Positions 9,262-15,525 of a stretch of 15,525 nucleotides of DNA are shown here, one piece after another. Numbering within the stretch: the first letter of the stretch is position 1; each line of letters starts with the position of its first letter. Under the pieces are notes generated by a model. The model was not told where the DNA came from. It searched no databases and was given only the letters and a program-made list of their open reading frames with translations. The DNA is taken from assembly GCA_910592205.1 (NCBI GenBank), contig CAJVPJ010000850.1:1-15525 (forward strand), read 5' to 3'. The translations under genes were made by a program, and so were the position numbers. The stretch comes from Paraglomus occultum. Lineage: Eukaryota; Glomeromycota; Glomeromycetes; Paraglomerales; Paraglomeraceae.

Positions 9262-11321
9262 ATGCCTCTTTGGAAAGAGAAAGTCTTGAAACCGTTTCGT
9301 AGACTCAGTCAGAGAAGCAATAAGAAAGATAAATCAAAGCCAACTACTTCACATGCTAGTGTCGAGGCGGATGGAAAGGCAGAAGAGACTAAAATCTCTC
9401 ACTCTCATGCCCGTTCTCGCTCTAACAGCTCAGCAAGTTCAAGTAAAGCTGAGGCAAGCCAGAATGCCGACCAACATGTCATCTCTAGACCAAGAAAGCC
9501 TGGTCAATGGACAACAGTTGCTGGTGGAGAGAAAGATCCTGTTGCGTATGTATCGATTGAATTGTTCAGAGAGAGGATGAACTATACTTAATTGACATTA
9601 GTATCTAACCGAATTCAAAATTGATAGCCAATGCGGCGTCGTTGTTCAAAAAGATGTCTTTAAAACCTGCCTTGATTTGACAGGTTAGCTGCAAATGGTT
9701 ACTTTTAATTAGATGTTAGTCTTCGAATTTGAAAATAGCTTCAACGTTAACACACACAACTCCCCTTTTATTTTTCCTCGAAAATTTAGAATATGATTTC
9801 TCTCAAGTCGATAAACATGCACGTGGTACAAGCAAGGCAAATACAGTGCGGGAACTATCGAAACGTCTCACATCTCGCTGGAAAGGCAAGGAAATATATC
9901 AATTGCGAGCCATATATACCTGGATTGCCGAAAATATTTCATATGACGCTAACGCTTTCTTCTCTGGTAAATAAATCACTCTCAATTATGGTTATATCAT
10001 TGGAACGTTTCGTTCAGATATGTTAATATTGTGTATGCACGATTTACAAAGGAAAACCTGGTAGTCAGAATGCCGACGATGTAATGAAAAAAGGCACTGC
10101 TGTTTGTGATGGGTATGCCGAGCTTTTTAAAGCGCTCGCTGAGGAGGCAGGATTGAATGTACGGAAGATTACTGGGAAGGCAAAGGGTATTTACTTTTAC
10201 AGAATTACTCATTTTGCATTACATGACTACTTTACCTGTTTCAAATTTATTCACAAACTTCGCATTTCTCAACGATTTACTTTTGCTCGACAGGTGCTGG
10301 CTATAAGCCGGGCGACGATTTAGAAACTTCCCAATTAGAACATGCCTGGATTGGTGTATGTCTTGACGGCGAATATCTGCTCATTGATCCAACGTGGGGT
10401 GCTGGTACACTGAACGGCCGAACGTTCAATCGCCACTTCGATCCGTTCTACTTCCTGGCTAGTCCCCAACAGTTTATATATTCTCACCTCCCTGACGATG
10501 AGAATGAACAATACCTCAGCCCTCCAGTTACGCAGGAACTATTCATTAAACTGCCATTTGTTAAGCCGCCATTCTTTAGAAGCGGCCTCATGCTAGTCGA
10601 GTACGTTGGATCGGAAATAAAGGTTAAACACGACAAGTTTGAAATGGAAGTGGTAAGGTGTATTCCAGATGAGAGCAAACCATTGCATGCGGTGTTGGAA
10701 TGGGAAGGAAAGAAAGTAAACTGTCTGGTTCAGAGGGTCGGTGCGAAAATTGGATCAGAAGGAGAGAGGTTTTATACCATTCGTTGCGAGATACCCAGCT
10801 CGGGAGAGGGAAAGTTAAACTTATTCGTACTGCTCGAAGGGAACAAGGTAACTGCAAAAGAATCAATATCTTTTTTTTCTCAGTACGACCGAATTGTGGC
10901 CGTCATGTAATGCTTTTGCTTACAATATGTTCTGCTATTGATATATAATTAGGGCCCCATTGCAGCTAGCTTTAAAGTTGTTAACCATGGCAATGGTTCG
11001 AGATCTCCGCCATATGTCCAAACTTTCTCTGTCCCATTCACCTTTACCATCTCCGAACCTATCTACTCTAAGCTTGCATACAATCGTAGAACCAAATTCG
11101 AACTTACAATATTTGACAAGGATGAAAATGAGTTACCCGAATTCGACTTGTTTACTCCTGATAAGGAAACAAGGAAATTACAGAAGATTTCCTGGTGTCC
11201 CGGAGACAAGAGTACGACATATGCAATAGACACTATACTGAATATTAAGGGTGAATGGGTTTTAGTGTATACCGAAGGTGGTAATTCTGTTAACTTTATT
11301 GCTCAATACGAAGTTGAGTAG
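9262..11321 (+). CDS. Transglutaminase-like (KY/Cyk3-type) domain protein, multi-exon
   Basis: Clear exons are 9790-9966, 10052-10186, 10294-10847 and 10953-11321 (TAG), preceded by an N-terminal exon from ATG 9262 to about 9545. Introns of 85, 107 and 105 bp join in frame, yielding FFSG/KPGSQNADDV, KAKG/AGYKPGDDL and LEGNK/GPIAASFKV. The N-terminus (~95 residues) is basic and Ser-rich. The transglutaminase-like core begins YDFSQVDKHA and includes AIYTWIAENISYDANAFF. The catalytic triad is visible: Cys in GTAVCDGYAELFKAL (about 177), His in LEHAWIGV (about 220), Asp in LLIDPTWGAG (about 235). Two beta-rich KY-like segments follow (about 295-390 and 395-510). In Cyk3 relatives the domain acts at the cytokinesis ring and may be non-catalytic; here the triad is intact, so activity is possible. 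The junction 9545/9790 is out of phase unless a microexon (9684-9697) is used; with it the product is 510 residues. Confidence 0.85.
9684..9697 (+). other. Candidate 14-nt microexon
   Basis: Exon 1 ends best at 9545 before the strong donor GTATGT and leaves two bases of a codon. The next clear acceptor, TTTAG at 9785-9789, needs one leading base. GTTAGCTGCAAATG lies behind the acceptor TTGACAG (ends 9683) and before the weak donor GTTACT (9698). Its 14 nt correct the phase, give VALAANEYDF at the junction and split the gap into introns of 138 and 92 bp, sizes close to the rest of the gene. No other evidence supports it. Confidence 0.35.
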
Positions 11322-12250
11322 GTAGGATTAGAGGTGATTGTGTATTATTAAATTATTACATCTCATTGTTTGTATGATTATATTATTATTATTTTCACTC
11401 GCATGTTGCATATAATCATTTATGAGAGAATGAATAAACATACAACTTCAAATTGAACTGCCCTTCCTATAGTCAAGCTTTTGGGAATAAGGCCTCAAAC
11501 TCTGTATGATGTGCTTGGACTATAAGGAGGTTTGGTTGTATTAGATAACGCGAATACGATTAACGCAAAATTAAAAGCCATAGGCTTACGTTGTCTGTAC
11601 TTTCTTTTTGAAACCTAAATACAATATTCATTAATATCAATAGATTGAATGTTTATAATTTCTTCAACCAGAAAGAAGCATCAATCTCTTTCCGCGTCCC
11701 ATATTATCACTTCCCATTCATCGTAGCGTACTTTCACTTTTTGTTATCTACAAGTACTATCATCATCACAAGCCTAAAAACAACCAGCTCAGAGAAAGTA
11801 AGAGTTTATCACTTGTAGGTATAGACGGGATCCTATTGCTATCTTCGGTGACTGCATGAATAAGAACTGGGACGCGTACAATCACGCTTGTATATAGCAT
11901 CGGGAACATTATTTTATTAATAGAGAGTATATACGGCATCCGGAAGTGAAGTAGGGAGAGAAGGAGGGGAAAGGTATCAAACCACAACGGACGTAAGAAA
12001 CCTTCCCCCCCGAGAATTAAAACAAAAAAAGTCTATGACATTTCAAATCAAAGTACTTTACCAAGGATTTCATAATTAACGAGGTTGCCTCTGGCCCTTA
12101 GATACTTGCTAAGTGAGGTTTCATCAATATCATATGGATGATGTTAGAAAATTGATACTTTACAAGTAGCGTCATTACATTTGGTTGTTGCAATTGCTCT
12201 TTCGTTAAGTTGATTGAAATTAAAATTTCAAGGAGGGGATGGAAAGAAAA
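11322..12250. other. 3' flank of transglutaminase-like gene and intergenic DNA
   Basis: Apart from the poly(A) signal at 11433-11438 I see no gene. ORFs at 11766-11987 (minus) and 12210-12441 (plus) have no recognisable domain; the second overlaps the minus-strand NAA40-like relic and is its shadow. A minus-strand stretch near 11680-11735 reads KVKVRYDEWEVIIWDAERD between stops. It looks protein-like, but it is too short to assign. Confidence 0.4.
11433..11438 (+). terminator. Poly(A) signal AATAAA
   Basis: A canonical AATAAA lies 112 bp after the TAG stop of the transglutaminase-like gene, the first such hexamer downstream on the plus strand. The assignment is by motif and position. Confidence 0.5.
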
Positions 12251-12760
12251 TTACGCAGTATCAATCTCCACCCACTCTCCCAAGAACATCAAACCTTTCC
12301 ACACAGTCAACACGTTTTTCTTCATTTCCCAATACCTTCCCAGATTTTCTAATATATTCATTAGAAATGTCCCAAGCCTTTTTCCACTCACTTCATCAAT
12401 CATCTGAATTTCAAGACTGTACATATATCCTTGTCAATTAATTTCGCATGATCATCACAATAAAAAAAACCCATACCAATAAATAACTTCTATCTCAACA
12501 TCCTCGTCTTCGTTATCGTCTAACCATAAGAACTGAAACAGTAAAAAGGGCGGGGGCAATCAACTTTTAAGGATTGGTTTTTGGGTTGCTGAACAGCACC
12601 TTTTTCGGGGCTTTGGGTAATGGTACCGGAATGAATTCTTTTCATGAGTTAATTTTAGCGCACATAACTCCACTTTGGAGTGGAGTGGCTCAATTGGAAT
12701 GTCAGTCGCCGTTGAAATGCAATAATGTATCTTCCCTTTTGCGTCCTCTATGAATAAAAT
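12251..12760 (-). pseudogene. Decayed NAA40/NatD-like N-terminal acetyltransferase
   Basis: Minus-strand segments align in order with the NAA40 family (histone H2A/H4 N-terminal acetyltransferase, GNAT fold). Segment A (12560-12760) includes ISTATDIPIEPLHSKVELC and ALKLTHEKN, matching the beta strand and the LTKxNM helix. Segment B (about 12477-12532) gives FLWLDDNEDEDVEIEVIY. Segment C (12251-12416) gives LEIQMIDEVSGKRLGTFL, then MNILENLGRYWEMKKN and VLTVWKG. B and C splice across a clean 60-bp intron (12417-12476, GTATGG..ACAG) to restore VIYC/LEIQ. Signs of decay: a frame change and a stop (12560-12562) between A and B, no WGW motif after the LTHE helix, Arg in place of the second Gly in the acetyl-CoA loop (SGKRLG), and loss of the Asn-rich segment before the final EID, which is reached only as WVEIDTA then stop. 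A very divergent working copy is less likely. Confidence 0.65.
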
Positions 12761-13130
12761 TCATCGATCATGTGATCAATTGCTGGGCATTTCTTCATCG
12801 AAAAATTATTAAGCGTAAAACAGTAATAAAACCATCATAATCAGTGGATGTAGTTCTAATATTAATTAACAAATCTAAATGTTACACAAAATTTTGTTTA
12901 GCCTTTAAAGTTGTTTATGAGCCAAGCATTTCATCAAGTTTTTTTTTGTCATCAAAAGAATAGCTTCCGAATTGGAAAAATATTTTAAAAATCATAACAT
13001 TAAATAGGAAACTCACAAATTTCGAAAGAGTAAAGTAACCAGGCAGTGAGATTGTGGAAAAAATGCCTGCCAGATTGCTGAAACTCTTGGATTTTCACAA
13101 CCATATAATTAAGTGAATACCACATTATGT
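12761..13130. other. Intergenic, no gene recognised
   Basis: A short minus-strand reading segment at about 12765-12800 (KKCPAIDHMIDEFYS, then a stop) resembles the start of NAA40 proteins and may extend the neighbouring relic. The rest is A+T-rich DNA without recognisable coding content; the minus ORF at 13000-13239 runs across a transposon end and is probably not a gene. Confidence 0.35.
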
Positions 13131-13168
13131 CCCCCGCCCCAAAGTGGGATATAAAAGAGGTACTACTG
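13131..13168. mobile_element. Single terminus of a pogo-like element
   Basis: Read from 13168 on the minus strand the sequence is CAGTAGTACCTCTTTTATAT, followed by CCCACTTTGGGG and GCGGGGG, with TA outside it at 13169-13170. Compared with the left end of the MITE at 7012 it shares CAGT, ACCTCT, a TTTA block and TTGGG in the same order. No matching opposite end with TA was found in the window, so this is probably a solo or truncated end. Confidence 0.45.
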
Positions 13169-13240
13169 TATTTTCGTATTGGAATTTGTCTAAAGAGGCT
13201 TTGGAGACGAATTGGCAGCATCCTATATTTACTAATCAAT

Positions 13241-13797
13241 CGAAATTGTCGAAGATGATATAAGACGTGAAGAAATTAACAAAGGACTCATTTCAGAGCG
13301 AATTGAGAAATCGCCAGCGAGCTGCTTTTCAATGTAATGGTTCTTCACAAAATAAAAACAAGCTTGGGATATTCTGAAGTGAAACACACGGGCAATGAAG
13401 AAATGAAAGAGTCGGTGAAATTATACGGATGAAAGGCTTTATTAACACGAGGTTAATCAAAACATTATGGCGCCAACCTCAATAACACGGTGCAAACAAT
13501 AAAGGAACGCAAAACTCCAACCTCAATAACGCATAAAAAAAATAAAGCTGAAAATCTTTCAACAAAACCACACTTTTACCCATTATCAACTCTTCCGAAA
13601 ATTTTATTTATACAAATTTAGAAGGATAAATAAATTGCATAATTGAAATTATACATTCTCTAACAAATTCTAGAAAATTTATAGACTTTATAATCTTATA
13701 AGAGAGCGTCTGCATTGTCAATCTATCGCTTAAACTTGTGCAGTGCTTCGCTTCTATGTAACCATTCTGACAAACAAGTGACAGTCAACCTATTGCA
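13241..13797. other. Intergenic, 3' flank of BTB-TLDc gene
   Basis: No gene is seen. TTTATT at 13603-13608 reads AATAAA on the minus strand, about 190 bp after the BTB-TLDc stop, and may be its poly(A) signal. A 14-bp direct repeat lies at 13473-13530 and is listed separately. A plus-strand stretch near 13240-13320 is open and charged, but it meets a stop and has no recognised domain. Confidence 0.35.
13473..13530. repeat. 14-bp direct repeat, 44-bp spacing
   Basis: CCAACCTCAATAAC occurs identically at 13473-13486 and 13517-13530. The intervening bases are not repeated. It is short and of unknown meaning. Confidence 0.7.
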
Positions 13798-15525
13798 TCA
13801 AGGTAATTGAACCTGATGGACCTCATAATCGATAATAGCGTATTTTCCATCTAGTGACAACGATGGTTCATAATCTATCGGTGAGCACGAAACCATTTTC
13901 CCTTCGATATGTAGGTCACTACGTCCAAATTTTGGACTCGCTGCCGTTGGGTCAATCGCAAAGTTTGAATCAATTATACGGGCCCTTTGAGGTATACTGT
14001 CCAATTGAAACATGAATATAAAACTGCTCGACGTCTTATTAAATCCTCCAGGAATATCGAAAAGACCAAATTGAGGATGTAAAGCAGGTTTAAAAGATGA
14101 AACTTGTGGCATAGGCGGCGGTAATCGAACCACGGGTGGTCTGTAGTATTGTCCCGAATTTCTTTGTGGCTGTGGTTGAAACAAAGGCGGTCCGACCGGT
14201 GGCGTAACTGTTGCTAAAGGACTTATTCGAGGTTGGGATGATGTGGATGCTATTGGTCTTCTTGGAAGAGCCGGTGTTCTTTGCTCATCTGGAGAAGTTG
14301 CGCTCGTCTGCTGTTCTACATCCCACGTTACGGGATTGTATCCTCCCAAGATAATAGGCGCATCACGAACCTTAATCAGTACAAGTGTCTTCTCCTTGCC
14401 TTGACACTTCTGGCGAAAGGTGTCCCATCCATCTCGATCTGCCTTAAATATTAATTTAAAATCCGGAAGTGTATCAGGGGTCGAACTTTCTCGATCCATA
14501 ATCCACCTATAAACGTAACTAATTTGTTCGCCAACAATAAATGTGGTATTTAAATGCCGGCGTCGTGGTTGAACCAAAATGGCTTTGGACGCTTTCCTCG
14601 CTCGAAGAAAATGGTTAACGATTTCTTCATCCAAGTCGTTTGGGAGGAGCCATTTATATGGTTCTCTCACTTTCAGAGCGTACTCTGCTGAAGTCATCTA
14701 TTTAGTTATAATGAATGTCAGGTCATATAATTGAATATAATACCATAAACAATTAACAATGAACAGATACTTACTCTGCAAAACCTAACATGATTAATAC
14801 ATTTTTCTAACTTCGTTCGGAGCGTTTCTTTATATATGCTCAAATCGTTATCGCTGTCTTCTGATACACTTTTACCCCATTTAATTAGCGCTTCCCAAAT
14901 GTCCACCTCTCTCATTACGAGATCATCTCTTTCTAGTAGACTAATTAATGAATTTTCTTTCACATCAACAAAGTCTGTAGATTGGAAAAACTTTTCGGGT
15001 TCCTGACAAATGATTTTTTCTATATATTCTTTTATAAGGGATAAGTTATCATTTGTTGAGGCCATTTCTAAAGTTTTAACAGGATTTTTATCAATCCAAT
15101 TTGTATAATTTTCAACGAAGAATTTTTGAACAACTTCAAGGGGAGCATAAAGTTGCATTTCGTCAAGTGCTAAAATGATTGAAAAAATTGTCTCTGGGTT
15201 TTCTTGCGACACATCTATGGTGCCAACGTACAAATATCTATTGAACGTGTACAACGTTAATGAAAGACACGGAACAAAGATACATTACAGAAAGCAAACA
15301 CTCTTCAACATACTTGAGCACGGCATCAAATGCGCGAGAAGTTATGTTTGGCTTTGAATATCTGTAATAGTCTCCCTCCTTTTTCGCCCAATTGAAGGAT
15401 AAAGCAACTCTAAAATATTCGGATCTTGTCTTGAGAATGATCGAATGGGCCAGACATTGTGTTTTATCCGATCCTTCCCCAACATCAATGATTACATCGT
15501 AATCATCTTTTGAAGTGTATAGACG
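13798..15525 (-). CDS. BTB-BACK-TLDc protein, 5' end outside window
   Basis: Three exons: 15314 to beyond 15525, 14775-15237 and 13798-14697 (TGA). Introns are 15238-15313 (GTATGT..TAG) and 14698-14774 (GTAAGT..TAG); both joins keep frame and restore AVLK/YLYVGTID and HVRFCR/MTSAEYALKV. The visible product is 524 residues and probably lacks only some 15-25 N-terminal ones. Order: BTB (DDYDVIIDVGEG, LAHSIILKTRSEYFR, FDAVLKYLYVGTID), BACK (SLISLLERDDLVMREVDIWE), linker (VREPYKWLLPNDL), then TLDc (FKLIFKADRDGWD, VLIKVRDAPIILGGYNPVTW, SSSFIFMFQLD, FGRSDLHIEG, YAIIDYEVHQVQ). BTB-BACK proteins often link Cullin-3 ligases to substrates; TLDc relatives bind V-ATPase. The TLDc domain is split by a ~110-residue proline-rich insertion. 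The family is highly expanded in Glomeromycotina. Confidence 0.9.

Noticed and set aside
10997-11229. Part of the 89-codon plus ORF in another frame within the last transglutaminase-like exon
   Set aside because: The spliced frame through 10953-11321 continues the KY-like region in frame to a stop; the other frame is its shadow.
12668-12685. Hairpin CTCCACT TTGG AGTGGAG resembling a repeat-element palindrome
   Set aside because: It lies within the NAA40-like segment A (PLHSKVE) and is probably a chance result of coding sequence; no element boundaries are seen.
12538-13168. Possible pair of ends: CAGTAAAAAGGGCGGGGG at 12538 and the terminus at 13168
   Set aside because: They share CAGTA and GGGCGGGGG, but the spacing differs, no TA lies at the left end, and the left sequence overlaps the acceptor-like tract of the NAA40-like relic.
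13000-13239. 79-codon minus ORF
   Set aside because: It crosses the pogo-like terminus and has no recognisable domain; likely chance.
14695-14697. ATG of the last BTB-TLDc exon as an independent gene start
   Set aside because: Splicing from GTAAGT at 14774 joins BACK and linker to it in frame and restores the family's usual linker motif, so it is an internal Met.

Overview
The window looks like nuclear DNA of a fungus, most likely an arbuscular mycorrhizal fungus (Glomeromycotina, Rhizophagus-like). The sequence is A+T-rich and gene-sparse, and genes are split by short GT..AG introns of about 60-140 bp. The gene content fits that lineage: a BTB-BACK-TLDc protein and an HMG-box protein of the MATA_HMG kind, both from families known to be strongly expanded there. 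The assignment is inference from gene style; no marker gene is present.

Layout. 1-3165 holds no gene I can defend, only a 15-bp tandem duplication at the left edge and a few unrecognised ORFs. 3166-4222 (minus) is a two-exon gene: a purine-rich N-terminal half encoding an acidic pentapeptide repeat, then a SnoaL/NTF2-like domain. 4750-5994 (minus) is a single-exon HMG-box gene with a long low-complexity tail. 5995-9261 is mostly non-coding; it contains a 196-bp MITE with pogo-like ends and a TA duplication (7012-7207), a frame-broken coding relic (7543-7891) and a strong hairpin (8710-8742). 9262-11321 (plus) is a multi-exon transglutaminase-like (KY/Cyk3-type) gene whose Cys-His-Asp triad is visible, with a TATA-like box and a poly(A) signal. 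About 12251-12760 (minus) is a decayed N-terminal acetyltransferase of the NAA40/NatD type that the ORFs alone do not reveal. 13131-13168 carries one end of a second element related to the MITE. 13798 to the right edge (minus) is a three-exon BTB-BACK-TLDc gene with only its first residues outside the window and a proline-rich insertion in the TLDc domain.

The genes do not form an operon or an evident pathway. They look like independent regulatory, signalling or cytoskeletal genes in a transposon-marked region. I see no CRISPR, tRNA, rRNA or virus-like genes. The points most worth following are the hidden NAA40 relic, the matching termini of the two elements, the pentapeptide-repeat fusion to an NTF2-like domain, the interrupted HMG box, the TLDc insertion, and a splice-phase conflict that implies a 14-nt microexon or a damaged transglutaminase-like gene.
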